DNA of 57,119 nt from Asanoa iriomotensis (GTDB lineage: Bacteria; Actinomycetota; Actinomycetes; Mycobacteriales; Micromonosporaceae), in contig NZ_BONC01000051.1 in assembly GCF_016862515.1 (NCBI RefSeq), forward strand, positions 1 to 57,119, in the 5' to 3' direction. The translations under genes and the position numbers were made by a program. Below are positions 43,692 through 54,915 of the stretch, in pieces. The notes beneath the pieces were generated by a model. The model had not been told where the DNA came from. It worked only from the letters and a program-made list of their open reading frames with translations, and searched no databases. Positions within the stretch are counted from its first letter, which is position 1. Each line of letters begins with the position of its first letter.

Positions 43692-45209
43692 TCAGCCGCC
43701 GGTGATGGCCTCGAGGAGGTCCTTGGCGCTCGGGCAGCGGTCGAACAGGGCACCCACGTGCTTCTTGGTGCCGCGCTCGGGCTCCATCATGGGCACCCGG
43801 ACCAGCGACTCGCGCCCGACGTCGAAGATCACCGAATCCCAGGACGCGGCGACCACCTCGGACGGATACTGCGCGAGGCAACGGCCACGGAAGTAGGCCC
43901 GCGTGTCCTCCGGCGGCTCCACCATGGCCGTGCGGGTCTGCTCGTCGGTCAACAGCGTCTTCATCGACCCGCGCGCGACCAGCCGGTGGTAGAGGCCCTT
44001 CTCCGGCCGCACGTCGCTGTACTGCAGGTCGATCAGCTGCAGCTTGGGTGACGCCCAGCCGAGGTTCTCCCGGTCGCGGTAGCCCTCCAGCAGCCGCAGC
44101 TTGGCCACCCAGTCGAGCTCGTCCTGCGCCGACATCGGGTCGCGGCTGAGCTTGTCGAGGATGCCCTCCCAGCGGTCGAGCACCTCGACGGTGTCGGTGT
44201 CGGCGTCAGCGCCGAACCGGTCGTCGACGAACGCCTTGGCCCGCTCGAAGTAGGCCCACTGCAGGTCGAGCGCGGTCAGCCGCCGCCCGTCGCGCAGCCG
44301 CATGCGGTGCGTGAGCGTGGTGTCGTGGCTGACCGCCTTGAGCTCGGCCACCGGGTCCGCGATGCCGAGATCGGGCGTGAGGACCTTTTCCTCGATCATC
44401 GTGAGTACGAGCGACGTCGTGCCCACCTTGAGGAAGGTCGAGATCTCCGACAGGTTGGCGTCGCCGATGATGACGTGCAGCCGGCGGTATTTGTCGGCGT
44501 CGGAGTGCGGCTCGTCACGCGTGTTGATGATCGGCCGCTTCAGCGTGGTCTCCAGCCCGACCTCGACCTCGAAGAAGTCGGCGCGCTGGGTGAGCTGGTA
44601 GCCGGGCTGCGAACCGTCCTGCCCGATGCCGACGCGGCCGGCGCCGGTGAACACCTGGCGGGTCACGAAGAACGGGGTCAGGTAGGCGACGATGTCGGCG
44701 AACGGGGTCTGCCGGCGCATCAGGTAGTTCTCGTGCGCGCCGTAGCTGGCACCCTTGTTGTCGGTGTTGTGCTTGTAGAGGTGGATGGGGTGCGTGCCGG
44801 GAATCGTGGCCGCCCGCCGGGACGCCTCCGCCATCACCCGCTCGCCGGCCTTGTCCCAACGGACGACGTCCATCGGGTTGGTCACCTCGGGCGTCGAGTA
44901 TTCGGGGTGGGCGTGGTCGACGTACAACCGTGCGCCATTCGTAAGGATGACGTTGGCGAGCCCCAGATCCTCGTCGGCGAGCGCCTCGGCCGGGTCGTAA
45001 GCGGCACCCGAGTAGGTGAAGCCCCGCGCGTCCCGCAGGGGAGACTCCTCCTCGTAGTCCCAGCGCGCGCGACCGCCCCGGGTCAACTCGGGTCGGGCGC
45101 CGTAGGCATTGACGACCTGCGACGATGTCACCATCGGGTTGGCTCCGGCCTGGCCCGGCACCGAGATCCCGTATTCGACTTCGGTGCCCATGATTCGCCG
45201 TACCGTCAC
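43692..45209 (-). CDS. dop: Pup deamidase/depupylase Dop
   Basis: Deamidates the C-terminal glutamine of Pup and removes Pup from substrates. 505 residues, a paralogue of PafA with the same glutamine-synthetase-like core: [16 protein letters not shown], then the Dop-specific loop after it, [39 protein letters not shown] and [11 protein letters not shown]. The catalytic Asp region is within [13 protein letters not shown] 45209 has GAGGTGG five bases upstream and is preferred over ATG 45191. It lies between arc and pup. Confidence 0.96.
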   Translation of the reverse strand: MTVRRIMGTEVEYGISVPGQAGANPMVTSSQVVNAYGARPELTRGGRARWDYEEESPLRDARGFTYSGAAYDPAEALADEDLGLANVILTNGARLYVDHAHPEYSTPEVTNPMDVVRWDKAGERVMAEASRRAATIPGTHPIHLYKHNTDNKGASYGAHENYLMRRQTPFADIVAYLTPFFVTRQVFTGAGRVGIGQDGSQPGYQLTQRADFFEVEVGLETTLKRPIINTRDEPHSDADKYRRLHVIIGDANLSEISTFLKVGTTSLVLTMIEEKVLTPDLGIADPVAELKAVSHDTTLTHRMRLRDGRRLTALDLQWAYFERAKAFVDDRFGADADTDTVEVLDRWEGILDKLSRDPMSAQDELDWVAKLRLLEGYRDRENLGWASPKLQLIDLQYSDVRPEKGLYHRLVARGSMKTLLTDEQTRTAMVEPPEDTRAYFRGRCLAQYPSEVVAASWDSVIFDVGRESLVRVPMMEPERGTKKHVGALFDRCPSAKDLLEAITGG

Positions 45210-45310
45210 GTCGCCACCTCGTTCCGCTGCCCCATGACGTCAAAGCGTAGTCCGACCGGACCCTCCACCGCCCCCGGGCCGCCTGCGAATCTCCGGTGCG
45301 GTCGGCCCGG

Positions 45311-45362
45311 AACAGGCCAACGGGGCGGCGCCCGAAGGTGCCGCCCCGCCGTTGAGCCTGTT
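45311..45362 (-). terminator. Long imperfect hairpin between arc and dop
   Basis: Arms AACAGGC...GCCTGTT (45311-45317 with 45356-45362), CAA/TTG, and a 12-bp GC-rich inner stem (45321-45332 with 45337-45348, one G-T pair) around a 4-base loop. It begins one base after the arc stop. No U-tract follows, so it may be a terminator, an attenuator, or an RNA-processing site. Confidence 0.55.
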
Positions 45363-45363
45363 C

Positions 45364-47145
45364 TTACAGGTACTGACCGGTGTTGCTGGCCGTCTCGATG
45401 GAGCGGCCGGCCTCCGTGCCCTTGCCGCCGGAGACGAGCGTGCGGATGTAGACGATCCGCTCGCCCTTCTTGCCGGAGATGCGGGCCCAGTCGTCGGGGT
45501 TGGTGGTGTTGGGCAGGTCCTCGTTCTCCCGGAACTCGTCGACGCAGGCGTCGAGCAGGTGCTGCAGGCGCATGCCCTTGCGGCCCGAGGCGAGGAACTC
45601 CTTGATCGCCATCTTCTTGCCCCGGTCGACGATGTTCTGGATCATCGCGCCGGAGTTGAAGTCCTTGAAGTAGAGGACCTCCTTGTCACCGTTGGCGTAG
45701 GTGACCTCGAGGAACCTGTTCTCTTCGGACTCGGAGTACATCCGGAGCACGACGGCCTCGATCATCGCTTCGACCGTGGCCTGGGTGTCGCTGCCGTGCT
45801 CGGCCAGGTCGTCCTGGTGCAACGGCAGGCCGGCCAGGATGTACTTGCTGAAGATGTCCTTCGCCGCCTCGGCGTCCGGACGCTCGATCTTGATCTTCAC
45901 GTCGAGCCGGCCCGGCCGCAGGATCGCGGGGTCGATCATGTCCTCGCGGTTGGACGCGCCGATCACGATGACGTTCTCGAGCCCCTCGACGCCGTCGATC
46001 TCCGACAGCAGCTGCGGGACGATCGTGTTCTCCACATCGGAGGAGACACCGGAGCCGCGGGTGCGGAACACGGAGTCCATCTCGTCGAAGAACACGATGA
46101 CCGGCGTGCCCTCGCTGGCCTTCTCACGGGCCCGCTGGAACACCAGGCGGATGTGCCGCTCGGTCTCGCCGACGTATTTGTTGAGCAGCTCGGGACCCTT
46201 GATGTTGAGGAAGTAGCTGGTGTGCTTCTCCTCACCGCGCCGCTCGGCGATCTTCTTCGCCAGCGAGTTGGCGACCGCCTTGGCGATCAGGGTCTTGCCG
46301 CAGCCGGGCGGACCGTAGAGCAGGATGCCCTTCGGCGGCCGCAGCTGGTGCTCGCGGAACAGGTCGGCGTGCAGGAACGGCAGCTCCACCGCGTCCCGGA
46401 TCGCCTCGATCTGGGTGTGCAGACCACCGATGTCCTCGTAGCCGACGTCGGGGACCTCCTCGAGGACGAGCTCCTCGACCTCGCTCTTCGGGATCCGCTC
46501 GTAGGCGTACGACGAACGGGGCTCGATCATGAGCGAGTCGCCACTGCGCAGGGCGCTTCCGATCAGCGACTCGGCCAGGTGGACGATGCGCTCCTCGTCG
46601 GCGTGCGAGATGACGAGGGCACGGTCACCTGCCCCACCGGACGGGTTGTCGAGCACCTCCTTGAGCATCACGACCTCGCCGACCCGCTCGTAGCCGAACG
46701 CGTCGACCACGTTGAGCGCGTCGTTGAGCAGGACCTCCTGGCCGCGCTTGAGCTCCTCGGTGTTGATCGAGGGAGACACGGCCACGCGCAGCTTGCGACC
46801 GCCGGTGAACACGTCCACCGTGCCGTCGTCGTGGCGGGTCAGGAAGACGCCGTAACCGCTCGGCGGCTGCGCCAGGCGGTCGATCTCTTCCTTGAGGGTG
46901 ACGATCTGGGCCCGAGCCTCTTTGAGGGTCGTGACGAGCCGCTCGTTGTTTTCGGACACTCGGGCCAGCTGCGCCTGCGTTGCCGCGAGCCGCTCCTCGA
47001 GCTGACGGACGTGTCGGGGGCTCTCTGTGAGCCTGCGCCGCACCAGAGCGAGTTCCTCTTGAAGGAACGCGACCTGGGTGGAGAGATCGTGGGTCTCCTT
47101 CTCCCACCGTGCGGCGCGCGCATCCGCGTCGTCGCTGCGTGCCAC
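45364..47145 (-). CDS. arc: Proteasome-activating AAA ATPase Arc (Mpa)
   Basis: 593 residues. The N-terminal coiled coil (about 15-90, [20 protein letters not shown] and later) captures Pup. An OB double domain follows ([20 protein letters not shown]), then the AAA module with [15 protein letters not shown] and the SRH around [15 protein letters not shown]. The C-terminus ends GQYL, with the penultimate tyrosine that docks into PrcA pockets. It unfolds pupylated proteins for PrcBA. GGGAGGTG precedes the GTG by five to six bases. It is divergent from the ferredoxin gene. Confidence 0.97.
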   Translation of the reverse strand: MARSDDADARAARWEKETHDLSTQVAFLQEELALVRRRLTESPRHVRQLEERLAATQAQLARVSENNERLVTTLKEARAQIVTLKEEIDRLAQPPSGYGVFLTRHDDGTVDVFTGGRKLRVAVSPSINTEELKRGQEVLLNDALNVVDAFGYERVGEVVMLKEVLDNPSGGAGDRALVISHADEERIVHLAESLIGSALRSGDSLMIEPRSSYAYERIPKSEVEELVLEEVPDVGYEDIGGLHTQIEAIRDAVELPFLHADLFREHQLRPPKGILLYGPPGCGKTLIAKAVANSLAKKIAERRGEEKHTSYFLNIKGPELLNKYVGETERHIRLVFQRAREKASEGTPVIVFFDEMDSVFRTRGSGVSSDVENTIVPQLLSEIDGVEGLENVIVIGASNREDMIDPAILRPGRLDVKIKIERPDAEAAKDIFSKYILAGLPLHQDDLAEHGSDTQATVEAMIEAVVLRMYSESEENRFLEVTYANGDKEVLYFKDFNSGAMIQNIVDRGKKMAIKEFLASGRKGMRLQHLLDACVDEFRENEDLPNTTNPDDWARISGKKGERIVYIRTLVSGGKGTEAGRSIETASNTGQYL

Positions 47146-47295
47146 GTCCCACCTCCCCGGGGGGCTAAAAACGTTCTGTCATAACACTAACCGCTCCGAC
47201 GACGTTTTAGACCCAGGCAACACCCTCGTCACCGACTCTTGATCTCGTCCGGTTGGCGTTCGTCACTGTCGACCGGCGCCAAAAACATCGTCGGG

Positions 47296-47330
47296 TACGG
47301 TCGGGACGTACGAACGTAGCTCGCAGGAGG
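47296..47330 (+). promoter_or_regulatory. Ferredoxin promoter -10 and consensus ribosome site
   Basis: TACGGT (47296-47301) could be the -10 box; the leader then contains the perfect AGGAGG (47325-47330), four bases before GTG 47335. This is one of the strongest ribosome sites in the window. Confidence 0.5.
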
Positions 47331-47334
47331 CGAA

Positions 47335-47634
47335 GTGACGACTCAGACCGAGACTGATCAGTTGCGTGTCTGGGTCGACCAGGACCTGTGTACGGGTGAC
47401 GGGCTCTGCGTCCAGTACGCGCCGGACGTCTTCGAGTTCGACATCGACGGGCTGGCGTACGTCAAGGACGCGGCAGGATCGCTCCAGGTGTCACCTGGTG
47501 TCCGGGTTGACGTGCCCGCTCACCTGCGGTTGGACGTCCTGGACTCGGCCAAGGACTGCCCCGGCGAGTGCATTCACGTGATGCGCGGCGACTCCGACGA
47601 AGAGGTCGCCGGCCCCAACGCGCCCGTCGAATAA
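47335..47634 (+). CDS. Ferredoxin (Cys-x2-Asp-x2-Cys type)
   Basis: A 99-residue small ferredoxin. The cluster site is LCTGDGLC (Cys19, Asp22, Cys25) plus KDCPGECI (Cys75, Cys79). The residue between the first two cysteines is Asp, so the protein may hold a [3Fe-4S] cluster or a [4Fe-4S] cluster with an Asp ligand, as in the Pyrococcus furiosus type. It probably donates electrons to a cytochrome P450 or a similar oxidase. Divergent from arc, a common arrangement in actinobacteria. The tail is acidic. Confidence 0.93.
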   Translation: MTTQTETDQLRVWVDQDLCTGDGLCVQYAPDVFEFDIDGLAYVKDAAGSLQVSPGVRVDVPAHLRLDVLDSAKDCPGECIHVMRGDSDEEVAGPNAPVE

Positions 47635-47659
47635 TCCGTCCCGGAATGGGTGGACCGTC

Positions 47660-50390
<2,731 letters not shown>

Positions 50391-50397
50391 CGTATCG

Positions 50398-50450
50398 ATG
50401 CTATCGACACGACCCACCCGCGCGGTTTCGTCGTACCCCTCGTTTAGCGT
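50398..50450. promoter_or_regulatory. Divergent M50 protease / RecB-like nuclease promoters
   Basis: Minus strand: TAGCAT (50398-50403), seven bases before ATG 50390. Plus strand: TAGCGT (50445-50450), seven bases before ATG 50458. Both imply leaderless messages. Confidence 0.55.
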
Positions 50451-50457
50451 CTGGGGC

Positions 50458-51390
50458 ATGACGACGCAGGCTGTGTCCCTCGAGCCGGGTGACGAGGCGC
50501 CGGTTTATCCCTCGCTGTCCCCCTCCCGCGCGGCCGACTTCAAGACCTGCCCGCTGCTCTACCGGTTCCGCACGATCGACCGGCTACCCGAGACGCCGAC
50601 CCCCGACCAGGCCCGGGGCACGCTGGTGCACGCGGTGCTGGAGCGGTTGTTCGACCTGCCGGCCGCCGCCCGCACGTCGTCGGCGGCCGCTGACCTCGTT
50701 GCCCCCGAGTGGGAGCGGATGGTCTCGGAGGCGCCTTCGCTGGCTGAGCTCTTCGCCTCCGACTCGGCGCCATTGCTTGTGGTGGACGACCCGGCGGTCG
50801 ACGTTCGGCGCCCGTGGACCACCGACGACTTCCTCTCCTCGGCGCGCTCGTTGCTGTCCGGTTACTTCTCCGTGGAGGACCCGAGTCGGTTGGAGCCCGC
50901 CGAGCGGGAGAGCCTGATCAGCGCGGTGGTCGACGAGCAGCTGCTGATCCGGGGCTACATCGACCGGCTCGACGTGTCGCCCGACGGGGCGCTGCGGGTG
51001 GTCGACTACAAGACCGGCGGCGCGCCGCGCGAGGCGTTCGAGGCGCGGGCGTTGTTCCAGCTCAAGTTCTACGCGCTGGTGCTGTGGCGCACGCGGGGCG
51101 TGGTGCCGCGGGTGCTGCGGCTGCTCTATCTCAAGGACCAGGAGGTCTGCGACTACTCCCCCGACGCCGAGGAGCTGGCCCGGTTCGAGCGCACGCTGGT
51201 GGCGCTCTGGAAGGCCATCGAGCGGGCCACCGAGGCCAAGGAGTTCCGGCCGCAGCCGAGCCGACTATGCGGGTGGTGCGCGCACCAGGCGGTGTGCCCG
51301 GCGTTCGGCGGGACGCCGCCGCCGTTCCCGGCTCCTCGGCCGCGGGCCGAGCTTCCCGTGGAGGTGGTGACGCCGGGGGCCGACGAGTGA
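50458..51390 (+). CDS. RecB/PD-(D/E)XK nuclease with Fe-S cluster cysteines
   Basis: 310 residues of the PDDEXK_1 (RecB/AddB/Cas4-like) family. Nuclease motifs are GTLVHAVLERLF (His), YIDRLDVSPDG (Asp), RVVDYKTGG (Asp-x-Lys) and the QLKFYALVLWR helix. Cys31 (FKTCPLLYR) and Cys271, Cys274, Cys280 (LCGWCAHQAVCP) would hold a [4Fe-4S] cluster, as in AddB and Cas4. It is a stand-alone DNA nuclease. No cas genes or CRISPR repeats are nearby. It is leaderless and is coupled to the next gene by GTGA. Confidence 0.92.
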   Translation: MTTQAVSLEPGDEAPVYPSLSPSRAADFKTCPLLYRFRTIDRLPETPTPDQARGTLVHAVLERLFDLPAAARTSSAAADLVAPEWERMVSEAPSLAELFASDSAPLLVVDDPAVDVRRPWTTDDFLSSARSLLSGYFSVEDPSRLEPAERESLISAVVDEQLLIRGYIDRLDVSPDGALRVVDYKTGGAPREAFEARALFQLKFYALVLWRTRGVVPRVLRLLYLKDQEVCDYSPDAEELARFERTLVALWKAIERATEAKEFRPQPSRLCGWCAHQAVCPAFGGTPPPFPAPRPRAELPVEVVTPGADE

Positions 51391-51968
51391 CCCGGGTGCT
51401 GAGCGCCGCGGTGGTGGCGGCGTTGAGCTACTGGCCCGATTACGTGCCGGTGCCTCGGCAGCGCGTGGACATCTCGGTGTTGCCGCCGTTCTTCGACGGG
51501 CTGTTGGGTGAGCTGCCGTGGTGGAATCCGGCCTGGCGGGTGGTCGAGGTGCGGCACGCTTGGCCGTGCTTCACCGCGGTTGGTTCCACCCGGGTCGTCG
51601 AGGTGTCGGTGCCGGGTCAGGTCGGCGGCGCGTCTCCGCTGCCGTTCTCGGCGCGGGTTCGCTTCGAGGGCGACCGGCTGGTGCGGTTCCAGGCGAAGGT
51701 CGGCGACGTGGTGATCGGTCCGGCGGCTGCGGGCGCGGGTGAGCCGGAGCCGGATCCGTTCGGGGTGGTGATCGGGAAGCTCATCGACGCGCGTGGTCTG
51801 CCTGATCGGGAGGTGGCTCTGCGGGCCGGCATCTCGCGGGCGACGGTTCGCGCGTTGCGCCGTGGCTGGGCGCCCGATCCGGTCATCGTGGCGCGGCTTG
51901 CGGCGGCCCTGGAGGTGACGCCGGCGGACCTGCTCGCGATTGCTGGGCTCGAAGGGGTTGCGCGCTAA
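51387..51968 (+). CDS. HTH (XRE-like) protein with N-terminal unknown domain
   Basis: 193 residues. The N-terminal 120 residues form an unrecognised beta-rich domain (ALSYWPDYVPVPRQRVDIS, PWWNPAWRVVEVRHAWPCF). The C-terminus is a helix-turn-helix (IDARGLPDREVALRAGISRA, then TVRALRRGWAPDPVIVARLA, ending AALEVTPADLLAIAG) like XRE regulators. The GTG overlaps the nuclease stop, so the two proteins are made together. A regulator of, or DNA-targeting partner for, the nuclease is plausible inference. Confidence 0.78.
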   Translation: MTRVLSAAVVAALSYWPDYVPVPRQRVDISVLPPFFDGLLGELPWWNPAWRVVEVRHAWPCFTAVGSTRVVEVSVPGQVGGASPLPFSARVRFEGDRLVRFQAKVGDVVIGPAAAGAGEPEPDPFGVVIGKLIDARGLPDREVALRAGISRATVRALRRGWAPDPVIVARLAAALEVTPADLLAIAGLEGVAR

Positions 51969-51971
51969 CTC

Positions 51972-51985
51972 TATCTAGGTAGATA
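51972..51985. promoter_or_regulatory. Dyad operator TATCTA-GG-TAGATA upstream of padR gene
   Basis: A perfect 6+6 inverted repeat with a 2-base spacer, AT-rich in a very GC-rich context, nine bases from the PadR ATG. The second arm also gives a -10-like TAGATAT. It is most likely the autoregulatory site of the PadR protein. Confidence 0.7.
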
Positions 51986-51993
51986 TTAGTGGC

Positions 51994-52317
51994 ATGGCAC
52001 GCGTACGACGCCCTTCGCCGCAGACCTCGGCCGTGCTCGCCGCCCTCGCGGAGGCGGGTCCGGAGTGGAGCCACGGCTACGACCTGTGCCGCGCCCTGGA
52101 TCTGAAGGCGGGCACGGTCTATCCGATCCTCATCCGGCTCACCGAGCGCGGGCAGGTGGAGACCACCTGGGAGACCGACCCGCCGCGCGGGCGCCCGGCG
52201 CGACACCTCTACCGGCTCAGCACCGCGGGCGCGGAACTGGCCCGCTCACTCGCGGCGCAGGCCGCCGACCGCGCACCCGCTCCCGGCGCGACCCGGCTCG
52301 CGCCGCGGACCACCTGA
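51994..52317 (+). CDS. PadR-family transcriptional regulator
   Basis: A 107-residue winged-helix repressor: SPQTSAVLAALAEAGPEWSHGYDLCRALDLKAGTVYPIL in outline, with the recognition helix in LKAGTVYPILIRL, the wing ETTWETDPPRGRPARHLYRL, and a short C-terminal helix for dimerisation. It probably represses itself and the adjoining membrane-protein gene through the dyad at 51972-51985. The ligand is unknown. Confidence 0.93.
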   Translation: MARVRRPSPQTSAVLAALAEAGPEWSHGYDLCRALDLKAGTVYPILIRLTERGQVETTWETDPPRGRPARHLYRLSTAGAELARSLAAQAADRAPAPGATRLAPRTT

Positions 52318-52336
52318 CCTGTTTCGGAGGCCATCG

Positions 52337-53566
52337 ATGTTCGAGTTCCTCCTCGTTTTCGTGGTGGTCGCGCCCGCGCCGGCGCTCGCGCTCGGGGTGC
52401 TCGTCGCCCGGCTGCGGCGCGGCGGCGCCCTCGCCCGTCTCTGGCCTGGGTTGCGGGGCGGCGTCGCCCGGCCGGTGTGGATCGGCCTGGTCGCGACGGT
52501 CGTCTTTGCGGGAGCGTTGACCGCCGGCCTGGAACAGGCCTACCTCGCCGCCATGCCCAACCGGCCCGAACGGGGCTTCGACACCGGGCTGTTGGCCCTC
52601 GTCATCGGACAGTTCGCGGTCGTGCTGTCCGCCGCGCTGGCCGCCGTGGCCGCCGCCGCCGTGGCCCGTGCCCGCGGTTTCGGCGCGGGGGCCGTCGCGG
52701 GGGTGCTCACGCTGGTCGCCGTCGGCGCCGGTGCGGCGGCCGCGCACCTGCCGCTGCGGGCTTATTACCTGGCGAACCCGAGTAGCTTCCCGCCCCCGCT
52801 GAACCTCGGCGAGGGCGGCCTGCTGGTCCCGTTCGACGCCTTCCTGATCACGCTGGCCTGGGCCCTGCCGTGGCCGGTGATCGGCGCGGCGCTCGCCACT
52901 CGCGGCCGTCGTCGCCCGGTCCGCGACCTGCCGCAGCTCGTGCTCGACCTGGCCACCTCGGACCTGCCGGCGAACCGTGCGGCGTGGGGTGCCGCGCTGC
53001 GGGCGGAACTGGCGGCGATCGACCCGCCGGCCGAGCGCCGACGGTTCGCCCGGGGCGGCGCCTGGGCGGCGCTGCGGACCGGTCCACCGCGGGGCGCGTG
53101 GTTGGTCGGAGCGGGGGTCGCGGTTGTGGTGGCGTTGGGTACGTTGGCTGCGTCCCGCTGGTCGCTGGCCCATGGCGGGGGCGGCGTGCTCGGCTTCTGG
53201 GCGGAGGCACCGACCGTCGTGCTGTTCGTGGTGGCCCTGCTGGCGGCCTGGCGGTCACGCTCATTCGGTGCGGGCCTGCGCGGCGGGATCGTGGCCGGTT
53301 TGGGGGCGCTGGTCGCGGTGGTCGCGGTCGGCATTCCGGAGGCGATTCTGTGGACCAACGAACGAGCGGGCTTCCTGAGCACCGGCGACGCGGTCCCACC
53401 GGACTGGCAGACCGCGGTCCGCGACACACTGCGCCCGGAGTTCCTGATCGGAATGGCCCTGTTCTGGACCACCGCCACCGCCGGCGGCGCGGCCCTCGGC
53501 GCGGCTCTGGCCCGACTACACACCCGCACCAGCGACGAGGTCACCGCCGCCAGGGTCATTCACTGA
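52337..53566 (+). CDS. Multi-span membrane protein of PadR locus
   Basis: 409 residues, about nine to ten hydrophobic segments in two blocks. They are separated by a cytosolic stretch with the pattern AWGAALRAELAAIDPPAERRRFARGG, which I associate with actinobacterial membrane proteins encoded after PadR regulators. No transporter family signature is clear. GGAGG lies seven bases before the ATG; the gap to the padR gene is 19 bases, so they form one operon. A permease or stress-response membrane protein is a guess. Confidence 0.8.
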   Translation: MFEFLLVFVVVAPAPALALGVLVARLRRGGALARLWPGLRGGVARPVWIGLVATVVFAGALTAGLEQAYLAAMPNRPERGFDTGLLALVIGQFAVVLSAALAAVAAAAVARARGFGAGAVAGVLTLVAVGAGAAAAHLPLRAYYLANPSSFPPPLNLGEGGLLVPFDAFLITLAWALPWPVIGAALATRGRRRPVRDLPQLVLDLATSDLPANRAAWGAALRAELAAIDPPAERRRFARGGAWAALRTGPPRGAWLVGAGVAVVVALGTLAASRWSLAHGGGGVLGFWAEAPTVVLFVVALLAAWRSRSFGAGLRGGIVAGLGALVAVVAVGIPEAILWTNERAGFLSTGDAVPPDWQTAVRDTLRPEFLIGMALFWTTATAGGAALGAALARLHTRTSDEVTAARVIH

Positions 53567-54063
53567 CTCGACGCACCGGGCCGCTGGCGCGGCGGCCGGT
53601 TGACCGTCCGCGCCTCGGGCCGTTCCGCTTCCGGGGTTGTCCTGAGCTGATCATGTGTGGCTGGTCAGCCCGGTGATGGTGCGCACCGAACGATCCGGTG
53701 TGGTTGGTCTGTGCGACACGCCGCCGGATCAGCTGATCCCGCACACCCGATCAGGTAGGCGCGGTTGTCCCGATCCGATGAGGTTCACACGATCACGGCC
53801 GGGGCCGACTCGGGCTGGGGCTGGCCGATCGACCTGCTGAGGAGCGGGGACCCGCTCAGGGACATTGGTTCAGTCGCGAGCCGGCGCCGCGCGGCTCCTG
53901 CTCGGGTCCAGGTCGCGGCGGAGCGACCGCGAGCGTGGCCCAGACGATGTGCGAAGGCCGTCCAGCGCCGGGAGCGCCTCGCGGAGGCTCGCCCGGGCGT
54001 TCAATTCGCGGATGAAACCGATGGTCGCCATCCGCCACCGCCGCCGGTGGTGGGCGTTGGCGG
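53567..54063. other. Gene-poor region with palindromes
   Basis: About 500 bases. It holds a perfect 14-base palindrome GGATCAGCTGATCC (53726-53739), several other GATC-containing words, and the hairpin CCACCG-CCGC-CGGTGG (54035-54050) just after the response-regulator stop. One weak minus-strand frame (53870-54031, 53 residues, starting MATIGFIREL) lacks a good ribosome site. Other frames look accidental. Confidence 0.5.
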
Positions 54064-54768
54064 TTAGGCGCCTGGGCGGACCAGGCCCGACTCGTACGCC
54101 AGGACTACCGCCTGGACGCGGTCGCGGAGGCCGAGTTTCGTGAGGACGTGGCCCACGTGGGTTTTGATCGTGGTTTCGCTGACCGAGAGCTTGCGGGCGA
54201 TCTCCGCGTTGGACAGGCCGCGGGCTACCTGGACCAGGACCTCGCGCTCCCGTTCGGTCAGGGTCGCCAGGGCCGGCGGTGTCGTCTCGCGGGGGTCCGG
54301 CAGCGACGCGGCGAAGCGGTCCAGCAGGCGCTTCAGGATTCGGGGGGCGACCACCGCCTCGCCGGCGGCTACGGTGCGGATCGCGGTCACCAGGTCGTCG
54401 GCGGGGACGTCCTTCGCCAGGAAGCCGCTGGCGCCCGCGCGGAGCGCGCCCACCACGTACTCGTCGAGGTCGAAGGTTGTCAGGACCAGGACCCGGACGG
54501 GCAGGCGGGTTTCGACGATCGCGCGGGTGGCGGCCACGCCGTCCATCCGGGGCATGCGGACGTCCATCAGCACCACGTCGGGGAGCAGGCGCCTGGCCAG
54601 GTCGACCGCCTCGACGCCGTCGCCGGCCTCGCCGACCACGTCGAGGTCGCCCTGGGCGCCGAGGACCAAGCGGAATCCGGTGCGCAGCAGGGGCTGGTCG
54701 TCGGCGAGCAGCACCCGGACCGGCCGCCCGGGTGCGTTGGTCCCGTCGGCCGCGGCCTCCGCCGTCAT
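54064..54768 (-). CDS. NarL/FixJ-family response regulator
   Basis: 234 residues from ATG 54768 (an alternative ATG is at 54801). The receiver domain has the acidic pair LLADDQPLLRTG, the phospho-acceptor Asp69 in LMDVRMPRMDG, and Lys119 in FLAKDVPADD. The LuxR-type HTH is LTEREREVLVQVARGLSNAE followed by IARKLSVSETTIKTHVGHVL. GGGGTGG precedes ATG 54768. No histidine kinase gene adjoins it on either side, unlike most NarL-type pairs in actinobacteria. It diverges from the ABC ATPase gene, which it may control. Confidence 0.93.
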   Translation of the reverse strand: MTAEAAADGTNAPGRPVRVLLADDQPLLRTGFRLVLGAQGDLDVVGEAGDGVEAVDLARRLLPDVVLMDVRMPRMDGVAATRAIVETRLPVRVLVLTTFDLDEYVVGALRAGASGFLAKDVPADDLVTAIRTVAAGEAVVAPRILKRLLDRFAASLPDPRETTPPALATLTEREREVLVQVARGLSNAEIARKLSVSETTIKTHVGHVLTKLGLRDRVQAVVLAYESGLVRPGA

Positions 54769-54915
54769 CGCCACCCCACAATCGTCGCGTACCCGCGTCA
54801 TCTTTCCGCACCTGTGTTGCGGCGCGTGTCCCCGGCCGGGCCGGCCCGAATGAGGCCGGGCGTTTCGCCATCAAATGTCCAGTTATTTGGGGCTGCTGGG
54901 GAATGATCGGACAAC

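Noticed and set aside
50458-51390. Cas4 of a CRISPR system
   Set aside because: The nuclease has Cas4/AddB-like cysteines, but there is no repeat-spacer array and no other cas gene in the window.
53870-54031. A 53-residue minus-strand frame starting MATIGFIREL downstream of the response regulator
   Set aside because: The N-terminal ten residues look protein-like but the rest is Arg/Ser/Pro-rich, and the ribosome site is weak. It is mentioned in the region entry only.
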